Source: Pseudoalteromonas sp. SMS1 (GTDB lineage Bacteria; Pseudomonadota; Gammaproteobacteria; Enterobacterales; Alteromonadaceae). From it: a stretch of DNA of 64,000 nt. A program made the position numbers and the translations under genes. The notes beneath the pieces were generated by a model. It was not told the DNA's origin. It made no database searches and worked only from the letters and a program-made list of their open reading frames with translations. The stretch spans positions 310,001-374,000 of the forward strand of contig NZ_JAKGBI010000004.1 of assembly GCF_021530565.1 (NCBI RefSeq). The letters are read 5' to 3'. This document shows positions 26,558 to 35,286 of the stretch, piece after piece (the stretch's first letter is position 1; the number at the start of each line of letters is the position of its first letter).

Positions 26558-26833
26558 CTACTTGGCTAAAGCGTCTTTGAGCGCTTTAGCCGCTTTAAAC
26601 AACACTTTATTTTGCCCTTCAATCATGATCTCTTCTCCCGTTCTTGGGTTGCGACCAGGCTTAGCGGGATGATAGCTCAAAGATAATGTGCCGAACCCAG
26701 CCAAAGAAACAGGATCACCTTCGGATAAACGCTTTGAAACTGCGTTCAGAATACTATCTAGCGCTGCTTTTGAGTCCTTTTTGGTCAGTTCACTGTTTGC
26801 GGACATTGCTGATACTAGTTCGCTTTTATTCAT
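26558..26833 (-). CDS. HU-family DNA-binding protein
   Basis: A 91-residue histone-like nucleoid protein. GFGTLSLSYHPAKPGRNPRTGEEI contains the beta-arm signature with the intercalating Pro (RNPRTG). It bends DNA as a dimer. I cannot separate HU from a closely related paralogue by sequence alone. It is convergent with trpA, and the codons of its last residues form a strong inverted repeat (26564-26591). Confidence 0.92.
   Translation of the reverse strand: MNKSELVSAMSANSELTKKDSKAALDSILNAVSKRLSEGDPVSLAGFGTLSLSYHPAKPGRNPRTGEEIMIEGQNKVLFKAAKALKDALAK
26564..26591. terminator. Inverted repeat within the hup 3' end, candidate trp operon terminator
   Basis: GGCTAAAGCG/CGCTTTAGCC is a perfect 10-base-pair stem with an 8-base loop, 13 bases after the trpA stop and inside the hup coding sequence. 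A short T-containing stretch follows on the plus strand. No other terminator is visible for trp here. Confidence 0.5.
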
Positions 26834-26953
26834 AGAGTTCTCAATTTATTTTTAATTGTGCGGAGGCTAGAAGCTTAGCCTTCAAAAGTCAATCTTGAAC
26901 TTGTGACAATATCTTGATACAACGCAATAAAGGCTTAATCATCGAGGAAGTGA

Positions 26954-27562
26954 ATGACTTTTATACTAGAGTATTTTCCCCTAATCCTGTTTTTTGCAGT
27001 TTACAAATTTATGGATATATTTTGGGCCACTGGGGTGTTAATTGTCGCCTCCGTCATTCAAATGATCTATCAGTACTTCACCGATGGAAAAGTATCCCAA
27101 AGACACTGGGTCTTTTTTGCCATCGCCCTGTTACTCGGTGGCATGACTATTCTATTCCAAGATGAACAATTTATCATGTGGAAAGCAACTATTATCTACG
27201 CGATACTCGGTGCCAGTCTGCTTGTATCCCACTATGTATTTAAAAAGAACCTTGCCAAAAAAGCGCTGTTAAGCGTTTTGAATAGTGCGATGTTGCAAGA
27301 TCAGAAAACGAATAAAGACGACAAAATGCAATCCGATAACCCTGCAGCGAAGTTAGATATTCCAGAGATACTATTTGAAAGGCTAAATCTTGCTTGGTCT
27401 GCCCTATTTTTCTTTATTGCAATACTCAATTTGTACGTCGCTTATAATTTCTCCCTTAATTTCTGGGTTAATTTTAAGGTATTTGGGCTGATGGCCATTA
27501 CTTTTGTCGCCATCCTAATTACTATTATGAAGGTCTCCAAATACCTTCCTGAAGACGACTGA
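26954..27562 (+). CDS. yciB: YciB/IspZ-family inner-membrane protein (intracellular septation protein A)
   Basis: A 202-residue protein with about five membrane segments, starting LEYFPLILFFAVYKFMDIFWAT, a hallmark of YciB. YciB interacts with elongation and division proteins and affects envelope synthesis in E. coli. GAGGAAGTGA precedes the ATG. It is about 20 residues longer than E. coli YciB: a hydrophilic insert with KTNKDDKMQSDNPAAK lies near residues 115-135, between helices. It is near trp, as in E. coli. Confidence 0.85.
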   Translation: MTFILEYFPLILFFAVYKFMDIFWATGVLIVASVIQMIYQYFTDGKVSQRHWVFFAIALLLGGMTILFQDEQFIMWKATIIYAILGASLLVSHYVFKKNLAKKALLSVLNSAMLQDQKTNKDDKMQSDNPAAKLDIPEILFERLNLAWSALFFFIAILNLYVAYNFSLNFWVNFKVFGLMAITFVAILITIMKVSKYLPEDD

Positions 27563-27601
27563 ACCAAGCTCAACACACAGTCCTTCCGCCCCGCCTAGAA
27601 A

Positions 27602-27629
27602 ATGCGTAATCTTTTTCCAGATTACGCAT
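27602..27629. terminator. Hairpin after yciB
   Basis: ATGCGTAATC/GATTACGCAT, a perfect 10-base-pair stem with a T-rich loop, 40 bases after yciB. The following AATTCTTG is only weakly T-rich. It also precedes the next plus-strand gene. Confidence 0.5.
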
Positions 27630-27685
27630 AATTCTTGAGACACTTGCTATATTTTATTGATACAGCATCGCTTGAGGTAAATTCT

Positions 27686-28330
27686 TTGAACGCACGACAG
27701 TTTCGTTGGTTTGAGCTATTCTCAATCTTTTTTTTGCTCCCGTTTATCGCCTATTATTTCCGCCATGATTTAGCCAATTGGCTCTTCCCTGCTCTTATCA
27801 TTATCATGTCGGTGTGCACCTACTTATTGCTCTCGGATCCACACTTCAAGCGTTTTAGATTAACGAGTCTGGGACAATTCTCTGCCATCAAAAAACGGTT
27901 GTTTTCTATCTTTTTTATTGGTGCACTATTTTCAGGTATGCTGTACGGATTAATCAGCCAAGAAACATGGTTCGATTTGCCCATTAACTCGACCACTGAT
28001 TGGTTGGTTTTACTCATTGCTTATCCCATTTTATCCGTACTACCCCAAGAGCTTATATTTAGAAGTTACTTTTTCCACCGCTACAAACGTATCTTACCGA
28101 GTAAAACAGTGAGGATATTACTCAGTGCCAGTGTATTTGCGCTGGCCCACTGTGTGTATGACAACTGGATGGCCATTATCATGTCTTTTTTTGGTGGACT
28201 GTTATTCTCTTACACCTATGCGCACAGTCGCTCTCTAGCAGTTTGTGTGCTTGAACATAGTTTGTGGGGATTGTGGTTATTTACGATAGGAGCAGGGAAA
28301 TACTTGGATGCAGGCGTGACATTTACATGA
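27686..28330 (+). CDS. CPBP-family intramembrane metalloprotease (CAAX protease-like)
   Basis: A 214-residue polytopic protein. I chose the TTG at 27686 because GAGG lies 8 bases upstream; the frame is open back to another TTG at 27635. The Abi/CPBP motifs are PQELIFRSYF, with QE in place of the usual EE, then FALAHCVYDN and EHSLWG. These hold the predicted Glu and His residues of the active site. The Glu-to-Gln change at the first position could alter catalysis. Members act in prenyl-protein processing in eukaryotes and in bacteriocin self-immunity or unknown roles in bacteria. No bacteriocin gene is adjacent. Confidence 0.75.
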   Translation: MNARQFRWFELFSIFFLLPFIAYYFRHDLANWLFPALIIIMSVCTYLLLSDPHFKRFRLTSLGQFSAIKKRLFSIFFIGALFSGMLYGLISQETWFDLPINSTTDWLVLLIAYPILSVLPQELIFRSYFFHRYKRILPSKTVRILLSASVFALAHCVYDNWMAIIMSFFGGLLFSYTYAHSRSLAVCVLEHSLWGLWLFTIGAGKYLDAGVTFT

Positions 28331-28360
28331 TATGTGGGGTTATTGCCCCACATATCATGT
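28325..28360. terminator. 15-base-pair inverted repeat between convergent genes
   Basis: ACATGATATGTGGGG/CCCCACATATCATGT is a perfect stem around a 6-base loop. It includes the stop codon of the CPBP gene and ends 8 bases from the NSS transporter stop, so it probably terminates both transcripts despite lacking a long T run. Confidence 0.75.
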
Positions 28361-28367
28361 GCTTTAC

Positions 28368-29795
28368 TTAAAAGCCAAATAGGCTGATAGCAAAGTATTT
28401 GGTTGCGACTGTGTTGACAAAAATCAGCAACAAGATCACTGGAATAAACGTCGACAGCGAGAAGTTCACGTATTTTTCCATAAAGCTTCCTTTGTAGCCT
28501 TCATTGCCTTGCGTTAGCTCTTCAGACAAGTTGGCCTTACGCCAGCGATAAGTTACAAATAAGCATAATAACAACCCATTGAAAGGTAAGATGGTGTCAT
28601 AAAATACATCAGAAATAATGTCAAAGAAACTCTTATCGACCCCGCCCCCGTACTGCGTAAACTTAGTTAATCCTTCAACCATACCAAATGACATAGTACA
28701 CAGTACCGTCAAGATACCGGTCGTCACAGCTAATACAGTCAATGACTTTTTACGCGTATACCCTTTCGCTTCCATTAAGCTGGCTGTAGGGACTTCAATA
28801 ATCGACACCAAAGACGTTATCGCGGCAAAGAAAACAAGCAAAAAGAAAATGCCCGCTACAACCGATGCGCCGACATATCCGATATCAGCTTGCAATGTCA
28901 GTAATAACTGCGGCAGATATACAAAGATCATTGATACTGAAGAATCCGATAATTCTTCAGGGTTTACATTCGGGTTAAAACTAAAGATTGCTGGCAGTAC
29001 CATTAGACCCGCGATAAACGCCACTAATGAGTCCGTCACTGCAACCATTTTAGAACTACCTACAATGTCTTCTTTTTTAGAAATATAAGACGCATATGTA
29101 ATTAAGATACCCATGCCCAATGACAATGAGAAAAATGCTTGCGACAATGCACCATTTAAGACACTGGCGTCCATTTTAGAAAAGTCAGGTACCAAATAAT
29201 AACGCACACCGGCCATTGCATTATCTAATGTCAACACATACGCAACGAGACCAATGAGAAGTACGAAAAGCGCAGGCATCATTAACTTTGCCGCTTTTTC
29301 AATGCCTTCTTTCACACCGCCGACCAAGATCAAATTAACCAATACAACAACACCGGCCATATATCCAAACACGGTGTATTCATTAATAAATACGCCGAAA
29401 TTGTCAGGATTCGCAAGCTGATCAAGATTTCCGATAAAGGTCTGAACTAAATAACCGAAAATCCATACGGTAATAACCATATAAAAAACAGCGATCATGA
29501 AGGGAGTTAACACAGCGAGAGCACCGGCAAAGGACCATTTCTTATCACCGCCAGTCAGCGAGTGATAAGCACCATACGGGTCTTTCTGGGCCTTACGACC
29601 CAGTGCCATTTCAGCGATCATGACAGGCAAACAGATAAACGCAACAAACAGTGCATAAATAATCAGAAACGCCCCACCGCCATTTTTGGCAGCAGATACA
29701 GGGAAACCGACCAAGTTTCCGATCCCCACAGCGGAGCCAGCCGCTGCTAAAATGAAACCCAGTCGGGAGCTAAATTGCTCGCGGTTTGCACTCAT
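28368..29795 (-). CDS. Neurotransmitter:sodium symporter (NSS) family transporter
   Basis: A 475-residue inner-membrane protein with about 11-12 helices. I start at the ATG at 29793-29795 (SANREQFSSRLGFILAAAG) because this is the usual N-terminus; the frame continues upstream. The motif AAAGSAVGIGNLVGFP in helix 1 is the unwound sodium- and substrate-binding region of LeuT-fold NSS proteins, though most members have W-R-F-P after GN, here LVGFP. It probably imports an amino acid or amine with sodium. Monocistronic, divergent from yciI. Confidence 0.88.
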   Translation of the reverse strand: MSANREQFSSRLGFILAAAGSAVGIGNLVGFPVSAAKNGGGAFLIIYALFVAFICLPVMIAEMALGRKAQKDPYGAYHSLTGGDKKWSFAGALAVLTPFMIAVFYMVITVWIFGYLVQTFIGNLDQLANPDNFGVFINEYTVFGYMAGVVVLVNLILVGGVKEGIEKAAKLMMPALFVLLIGLVAYVLTLDNAMAGVRYYLVPDFSKMDASVLNGALSQAFFSLSLGMGILITYASYISKKEDIVGSSKMVAVTDSLVAFIAGLMVLPAIFSFNPNVNPEELSDSSVSMIFVYLPQLLLTLQADIGYVGASVVAGIFFLLVFFAAITSLVSIIEVPTASLMEAKGYTRKKSLTVLAVTTGILTVLCTMSFGMVEGLTKFTQYGGGVDKSFFDIISDVFYDTILPFNGLLLCLFVTYRWRKANLSEELTQGNEGYKGSFMEKYVNFSLSTFIPVILLLIFVNTVATKYFAISLFGF

Positions 29796-29970
29796 TAAAA
29801 CAACCTTATTATTATTTTTCACGATAGTCGAAGGACTGTAACAGCCAAGGCCTGCGGATTTCAAGTCCCAAACAAGATTCTCTTCAGATAACGCCTATTC
29901 ATTTACATTTGGGGACAATCCAGTCTATGATACGAAACACAAATTTAATTACGCCTTATTTCTTACTATT

Positions 29971-30270
29971 ATGCTTTACATGATTTACTCAACGGATGTG
30001 GAAAATTCACTAGAGAAGCGTTTAAATGCACGCCCAGCTCATTTAGCACGTTTAAACGCGCTAAAGGATGAAGGTAGATTGTTTGTTGCGGGGCCTCTCC
30101 CTGCAGTTGATGATGAAAACCCAGGTGAAGCAGGTTTTACCGGCTCTTTAGTGATTGCTGAGTTTGCCTCTTTAGAAGAAGCGCAAACATGGGCCAGTCA
30201 AGACCCTTATATTGAAGCGGGTGTTTACGCGCAAAGCGTAGTCAAACCATATAAGAAAGTTTTACCTTAA
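29971..30270 (+). CDS. yciI: YciI-family protein
   Basis: A 99-residue alpha/beta ferredoxin-like protein. [24 protein letters not shown] carries the conserved His, and DPYIEAGVY is the typical later segment with a conserved Asp-Pro. The His-Asp pair suggests a small hydrolase-type active site, but the physiological substrate of YciI is not established. It is divergent from the NSS gene. Confidence 0.9.
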   Translation: MLYMIYSTDVENSLEKRLNARPAHLARLNALKDEGRLFVAGPLPAVDDENPGEAGFTGSLVIAEFASLEEAQTWASQDPYIEAGVYAQSVVKPYKKVLP

Positions 30271-30286
30271 CCAAAAGTTCAGCGGT

Positions 30287-30309
30287 GGTTAAGTCTTAAA
30301 AACTTAACC
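30287..30309 (+). promoter_or_regulatory. TTAA-repeat hairpin upstream of the PepSY/two-component operon
   Basis: GGTTAAGT/ACTTAACC forms an 8-base-pair inverted repeat, and a third GTTAAG lies at about 30323. Such repeated half-sites near the operon promoter could be the binding site for its own response regulator, or the hairpin could end yciI transcription. Confidence 0.3.
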
Positions 30310-30350
30310 TCCTGTTCAAGATGTTAAGCAACCCTACTGTGGAGCTTAGA

Positions 30351-30602
30351 ATGCAGTTGCCAAACTGTCTTGCTGTTGCCGTTTTTGCCTGTGTGTTGGT
30401 ACTTAGCCCCGCACAAGCAAAAAATACACAAGACACCATTAGCAAAAAAGAAGCCGTACAATTAGCAACGACTAAACAACCAGGAAAAACCTTAAAGATT
30501 TCTCTTGAAGGCGACTACTATGTGGTACGAATTCTTCAGAGCGACGGCAGAATCATTGATGTTAAAGTTCACAAAGTAACGGGTGAAGTGAAGAAGGATT
30601 GA
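30351..30602 (+). CDS. Secreted PepSY-domain protein
   Basis: An 83-residue periplasmic protein starting at the ATG at 30351 (GGAG 7 bases upstream). A signal peptide ends at SPAQAKN; the mature part ISKKEAVQLATTKQPGKTLKISLEGDYYVVRIL is a single PepSY domain. Such small proteins often sit before a two-component system and may act in sensing. The stop nearly touches the response-regulator start. Confidence 0.8.
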   Translation: MQLPNCLAVAVFACVLVLSPAQAKNTQDTISKKEAVQLATTKQPGKTLKISLEGDYYVVRILQSDGRIIDVKVHKVTGEVKKD

Positions 30603-30604
30603 CA

Positions 30605-31279
30605 ATGCGAATTTTAGTAATAGAAGATGACGTTCAGTTAGCTGAAAACTTACGGAACGTCTTAGAAAAAGAGAAGTACAGCGTAGATCTTTGTCACGAT
30701 GGCGAAAACGGCCTTTTTCACTTAACGGAGTATCCACTTGATTTGGCTGTAGTCGACTTAGGTTTGCCAAAAATAGACGGTATAGAATTGATCAGACGCG
30801 CCAGAGCACAGGATATAAAGATCCCTATCTTAATCCTTACAGCTCGTGATCGTTGGCAAGAAAAAGTCGAAGGGCTAGATGCAGGTGCGGACGACTATTT
30901 AACGAAACCTTTTCATGTAGAAGAGTTGATCGCGCGCTGCAATGCATTAATTAGACGTAGCGCTGGACAGGCTAACCCAGAGATAACCATTGGTCCAATT
31001 ACACTGCACACGCGATCTCAACAGGTATTCGTCGGTGATAGAGAATTGTCACTTACAGCATATGAATACAAAGTACTTGAATACTTAATGGTTAATCCAC
31101 ACAAAGTTATTTCAAAGTCAGAACTCACGGAGCATATTTACGATCAAGACTTTGATCTAGACTCCAATGTCATTGAAGTATTTGTTCTGCGTTTGAGAAA
31201 GAAACTTGACCCAGATGGCACATTAAACCCAGTAGAAACTCTGCGAGGTAGAGGTTACAGGTTTAAAACCCAGTGGTAA
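30605..31279 (+). CDS. OmpR/PhoP-family response regulator
   Basis: A 224-residue regulator. The receiver domain (residues 1-115) has EDD near the N-terminus, the phosphoacceptor Asp in VVDLGLP and the Lys in YLTKPF; the winged-helix DNA-binding domain follows with LTAYEYKVLEYL and SNVIEVFVLRLRKKL. AAGGA lies 7 bases before the ATG. The sequence is of the PhoP/QseB subgroup. It overlaps the kinase gene by 7 bases. Confidence 0.92.
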   Translation: MRILVIEDDVQLAENLRNVLEKEKYSVDLCHDGENGLFHLTEYPLDLAVVDLGLPKIDGIELIRRARAQDIKIPILILTARDRWQEKVEGLDAGADDYLTKPFHVEELIARCNALIRRSAGQANPEITIGPITLHTRSQQVFVGDRELSLTAYEYKVLEYLMVNPHKVISKSELTEHIYDQDFDLDSNVIEVFVLRLRKKLDPDGTLNPVETLRGRGYRFKTQW

Positions 31280-32616
31280 GTAGCGCACAAATTTCACTCA
31301 AAATAAGGCAAGGTTTCATCCTTGTCTTTGTTTTAATCGTTGCCCTACCTGCGTTGTTTTTCTCAATTGGTCGCGCCTATCACGCGACACTGATTGACGC
31401 CACGGAAAAAACGCTCGAAGCCCACTTATACTCACTGATCTCTGAAGTTGAATTTATTTCAGATGGCATATCAATGCCAAGAACCATTCTCGCTCCCGAG
31501 TTAAATAGACTGAATTCAGATACCTATGCTTTGGTATATCAACAAAATACGTTAGTTTGGTATTCAGAATCAGCGGTTAGCCTAACGGTCACGCCCGATG
31601 TATCTCAAACTCAGGCCGGTGCGTCAGAATTTAAAAAAGTTGAGTACAGTGGAGAGGAATTTTGGCAACTCAGTTTGACGGTTATTTTAGGTAACGCAGA
31701 GCAATCACAACAGGCTAAATTCATCTTACTCAAAAAGAATTCGGCTTTAGTTGCACTCATGTCGGAATTTAGGGACACACTGGTCAATTGGATGTTGATT
31801 ATGGGTGTTGTCATTGCGGCATTAATGGCTTTTGGTTTTGTGTGGAACGCACGTCCGCTTCAGCGACTAGACAAAGAAATCAAAGAAGTAGAATCGGGCG
31901 AACGTGATAAAATTTCCGGATTGTACCCTGTAGAATTAAACACCATAAAAGCAGACTTGAATTTATTGCTCGACTCACAGCGTCGCCAAAAAGAACGTTA
32001 TAGGGCGTCTTTGAGCGATTTAGCCCATGCACTTAAAACGCCGCTGGCAGTGTTAAAGTCAAGTTCACTGGCAAACGATGCCGAAGCACAAGAGCAGCTT
32101 GACCGTATCAATGCCATGATTGAACACCAACTAAAACGTGCTGCCACAGGCGCCTCTGATACTTGGAAAAAACAAACGACAATTAAACCCGTGCTAGATT
32201 CAATTTTGAATGCGATGGGTAAGGTCTATCATGACAAGGCAATTCAATTCTCAGCCTATTGCGCTGACGATGCCGCATTCCTTGGAGATAAAACTGATTT
32301 AATGGAAATATTGGGTAATATCATCGATAATGCATGTAAAGCATGCGCGCATAAGATTGATATCCAAGTAAAAACGACCTCCAATAGAGGCACTGTATTT
32401 GTCATTAGTGATGATGGACCGGGGATCCCGGAGAATAAACGTCAAGAACTTCTCAAGCGAGGTACTCGACTGGACACCTATGAAGCAGGTCATGGTGTCG
32501 GTATGGCCATCGTTTCTGATCTGGTTGCTTCATATCATGGCAACATCATTATCGATTACAGTGAACTTGGCGGCGCTCAATTTACAATAGAATTTGGCTA
32601 TGAGCAAAACAACTAA
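31273..32616 (+). CDS. Membrane sensor histidine kinase
   Basis: A 447-residue kinase starting at GTG 31273. Two membrane segments (about residues 12-32 and 168-190) flank a periplasmic sensor domain. The H-box is SDLAHALKTPLAVLK, the N-box IIDNACKACA, and the ATP lid motifs DDGPGIPENK and GHGVGMAIV follow. It should phosphorylate the preceding regulator. The signal is not evident; magnesium, cations or peptides are typical for PhoQ/QseC-like members. Confidence 0.92.
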   Translation: MVSSAQISLKIRQGFILVFVLIVALPALFFSIGRAYHATLIDATEKTLEAHLYSLISEVEFISDGISMPRTILAPELNRLNSDTYALVYQQNTLVWYSESAVSLTVTPDVSQTQAGASEFKKVEYSGEEFWQLSLTVILGNAEQSQQAKFILLKKNSALVALMSEFRDTLVNWMLIMGVVIAALMAFGFVWNARPLQRLDKEIKEVESGERDKISGLYPVELNTIKADLNLLLDSQRRQKERYRASLSDLAHALKTPLAVLKSSSLANDAEAQEQLDRINAMIEHQLKRAATGASDTWKKQTTIKPVLDSILNAMGKVYHDKAIQFSAYCADDAAFLGDKTDLMEILGNIIDNACKACAHKIDIQVKTTSNRGTVFVISDDGPGIPENKRQELLKRGTRLDTYEAGHGVGMAIVSDLVASYHGNIIIDYSELGGAQFTIEFGYEQNN

Positions 32617-33013
32617 CTTTTTTATTTTAACTGTTGCCGCAATCAGCATCGACGTCAGTGCAGGCACGGCTTCACTGGCTGATTGCACACACCTTGATTC
32701 TGACCACCCGCAAAAGGCGAAACGCTATCTGATGTGTTTGGATGGCAATATTGAGCTTTTAGAGCGAGATAGACAAGCATGGATCAATAAGCTGTTATTA
32801 GACACAGAGAAAATCGAAAAAGACACGGGTAACACCCAGCTCATGCCAATCATAAAACGTAGTTTATTAAGTCAAAGCCGTTATATGGAAGATTCTTGTA
32901 AATGGCGATACTTAAAAGAACTCCCCAATTCTACCAAAGCAGCTAAAGTGTACAAGCGCTGTAAAATTTCATTTTTACAGCACCATACCGAAGAGCTTAA
33001 AGCTAACTTTTAG
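32600..33013 (+). CDS. Small periplasmic Cys-containing protein (LprI-like)
   Basis: A 137-residue secreted protein with a signal peptide ending near SAGTAS. It has Cys residues spread through the mature part (ADCTHL, LMCLDG, DSCKW, KRCKIS) and the pattern SRYMEDSCKWRY that resembles lysozyme-inhibitor LprI-like domains. The ATG at 32600 lies inside the end of the kinase gene, so it is coupled to it. Its last 11 bases overlap the convergent AI-2E gene. Function is not known. Confidence 0.65.
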   Translation: MSKTTNFFILTVAAISIDVSAGTASLADCTHLDSDHPQKAKRYLMCLDGNIELLERDRQAWINKLLLDTEKIEKDTGNTQLMPIIKRSLLSQSRYMEDSCKWRYLKELPNSTKAAKVYKRCKISFLQHHTEELKANF

Positions 33014-34034
33014 ACTCATCGTAGCTACCGAGCATGGTCGCCAACCAGCGACCATCTTCACTGTTCTCTAACCCTATCTTTACGACCATTGTGAGCGGTA
33101 CGGACAACAACATACCCACTGTACCCAATAACCAGCCCCAAAATATCAAAGAGACAAATACCACAAGGGTGGATAACCCGAGCCCTTTGCCCATATATTT
33201 TGGTTCAACAATATTCCCCATGACGGTATTGATAGACAAATACCCCACAGCAACAAGACCACTCACTACCGGGCCATGAGTTACTAAGGCCAGTAAAACA
33301 GGGGGAACAGCGGCAATGATAGAGCCAATATTTGGAATATAATTGAGCAAAAATGCGAGCACGCCCCACAGCACGAAGTAATCCACCTCTAATACCCATA
33401 GTAAAGAGCCAGCCAGAATACCCGTCGCAAGAGACACCAATGTTTTTATGGCCAAATAGCTGTTTATCGAGTTTAAGAAGCGGTCAATCTGTTGCATCTT
33501 CATTTGCGGATCGTCCAGAGCAATATGCACTTTTTTACTGAGCATTGGCGCTTCGAAAAGCATGAAAACAACGGTGAGTAAGATGAGAAATATATTCGCC
33601 ATGACGCCACCAAACCCTGCCAGCATATTAGTCGCAACATCGATCATTTTTCCTGGATCAAAAAGCGAAATTAGCTGCTGTTTATCGATCAGGATGTTGT
33701 AATTTGCAGCAGTGTTAACTAACCATAAAAACTTATCTTGTAACGCTACTCGATAACTAGGTAGCTGTTGCGAGAAATCATTGAGAGACTGACCAACTAA
33801 CCCCGCTAAGCTTGTACCAAGCAGAGCGACAATGGCAATAATAATAATGATCGCAGCCCCTTTTGGGATACGGTAACTAGCAAAAAACTTCAGGAGTGGA
33901 TTACATATAATGGCAATAAATGCAGCCAGTATAAATGGCACTAATATATCGTTTGCAAGTTTTATCCCTGCTAATACAATGAATAAGGAAGCTAAAACAA
34001 CTAAGCTTTTATTTATTCCTGTTAATGATGACAC
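33003..34034 (-). CDS. AI-2E family (PerM/TqsA-like) membrane transporter
   Basis: A 343-residue inner-membrane protein with about eight helices. LVPFILAAFIAIICNPLL at the N-terminus and NYIPNIGSIIAAVPPVLLAL and GNIVEPKYMGKGLGLSTLVVF at the C-terminus are family signatures. Members include the AI-2 exporter TqsA and sodium/proton antiporters; this one is unassigned. The start is a GTG with AAGGA 6 bases upstream. Confidence 0.85.
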   Translation of the reverse strand: MSSLTGINKSLVVLASLFIVLAGIKLANDILVPFILAAFIAIICNPLLKFFASYRIPKGAAIIIIIAIVALLGTSLAGLVGQSLNDFSQQLPSYRVALQDKFLWLVNTAANYNILIDKQQLISLFDPGKMIDVATNMLAGFGGVMANIFLILLTVVFMLFEAPMLSKKVHIALDDPQMKMQQIDRFLNSINSYLAIKTLVSLATGILAGSLLWVLEVDYFVLWGVLAFLLNYIPNIGSIIAAVPPVLLALVTHGPVVSGLVAVGYLSINTVMGNIVEPKYMGKGLGLSTLVVFVSLIFWGWLLGTVGMLLSVPLTMVVKIGLENSEDGRWLATMLGSYDESKS

Positions 34035-34181
34035 TATTGATCCTTATGCGAGGTCGCAACGTTGAAGGAATGATCACACATAATTTTTATATGTATCTGC
34101 TACTATTGTAATTGAATTTGTTTTCAAAACACTAGGGTAAAACTAAAAACATATGTAAACCAATCACTATTTGGGCGTGGA

Positions 34182-35078
34182 ATGAATATACTGATCACTG
34201 GAGCTACAGGACTTATCGGACAAGAACTTTGCAAGTTTTTAGTCAACAAACACAATCTAACCATCTTGACCAGAAGCGAAGTCAAAGCACGACAAGTTTT
34301 GCCACAAAATGGACATTTTATTTCGCAGCTTAGCGAGGTCGATTTTAATGAAATAGACATCGTCATTAATCTCGCTGGTGAGCCGATTGCTGACAAGCGT
34401 TGGAGTGATAAGCAAAAAGCGGCGATCACCTCTAGCCGTGTAGGCTTGACGGAACAAATCTCAACCCACATCAATGCTGCTCAAAACCCACCCCACACAT
34501 TCATATCAGGTAGCGCCATAGGGTATTATGGTAGACAATCAGCTGAGACAACCGTTGATGAAAGCTTCAACAAACCATTCAATGAATTCAGCCACCAGCT
34601 TTGTAAAGACTGGGAGACCGCCGCATTAGCCGCTAAAAGTGATAAAACGCGAGTGTGTCTGTTGCGAACGGGTGTTGTTTTATCTCGCCATGGTGGCGCA
34701 CTCAAAAAAATGTTACCCGCTTTCTCTTGGGGGATGGGCGGCCCGATGGGCTCAGGAGAACAAATGATGTCCTGGATACACATTGATGACATGATCCAGC
34801 TGATCCTTTTCTTAATTAAGCACACGGAATTAAAAGGCGCCTTTAACGCCACAGCCCCCAACCCAGTTTCCAACAAAGAATTCTCTTACTGCTTAGCGAA
34901 TGTGCTTAATCGACCTGCGTTATTTTGGCTGCCAGAAGGCTTTTTAAAGTGGGCTTTTGGTGAAATGTCAGACATTCTAATTTACGGTCAAAAAGTCGTA
35001 CCTCAAAAAGCATTGGATGCCAATTATCGGTTTAGGTATACCTCTTTAGAAGAAGCGCTCAAGCAAATCATGCACTAA
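34182..35078 (+). CDS. TIGR01777/YfcH-like NAD-dependent epimerase family protein
   Basis: A 298-residue extended SDR. ITGATGLIGQEL (residues 4-15) binds the dinucleotide; INLAGEPIADKRWS is the subfamily signature; GSAIGYYG carries the catalytic Tyr region. A C-terminal domain of about 45 residues (KALDANYRFRYTSLEEAL) is typical of the YfcH/SulA group. Its substrate is unknown. No coexpressed neighbour. Confidence 0.87.
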   Translation: MNILITGATGLIGQELCKFLVNKHNLTILTRSEVKARQVLPQNGHFISQLSEVDFNEIDIVINLAGEPIADKRWSDKQKAAITSSRVGLTEQISTHINAAQNPPHTFISGSAIGYYGRQSAETTVDESFNKPFNEFSHQLCKDWETAALAAKSDKTRVCLLRTGVVLSRHGGALKKMLPAFSWGMGGPMGSGEQMMSWIHIDDMIQLILFLIKHTELKGAFNATAPNPVSNKEFSYCLANVLNRPALFWLPEGFLKWAFGEMSDILIYGQKVVPQKALDANYRFRYTSLEEALKQIMH

Positions 35079-35096
35079 GCAATAACAATGCCTCGC

Positions 35097-35133
35097 GATT
35101 CAAAGAGTGTCAGCCTAACACACTTTTTGAATC
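35097..35133. terminator. Hairpin after the YfcH-like gene
   Basis: GATTCAAAGAGTGT/ACACTTTTTGAATC gives a 14-base-pair stem with one G-U pair, 18 bases after the stop. The tail CATTTATATTTG is moderately T-rich. Confidence 0.65.
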
Positions 35134-35286
35134 CATTTATATTTGATAATTAACAACACTGCACCGCTTTGTTTTTCAACTACACTAACCGTTAACCTCC
35201 ATGCTTAAAACCATGTCATCGCCATTCAACATGTTTTTGACGTGACTGTGGGCCTATAAAAGTTGACTTAATAAGGATGTATTAAC

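Noticed and set aside
27635-27685. TTG at 27635 as the start of the CPBP protease
   Set aside because: The extra 17 residues lie before a GAGG-preceded TTG at 27686 that gives the usual N-terminus, and the extension begins just after a terminator-like hairpin.
30599-30604. TTG at 30599 as the start of the response regulator
   Set aside because: The ATG at 30605 has AAGGA 7 bases upstream and gives the canonical MRILVIEDD start.
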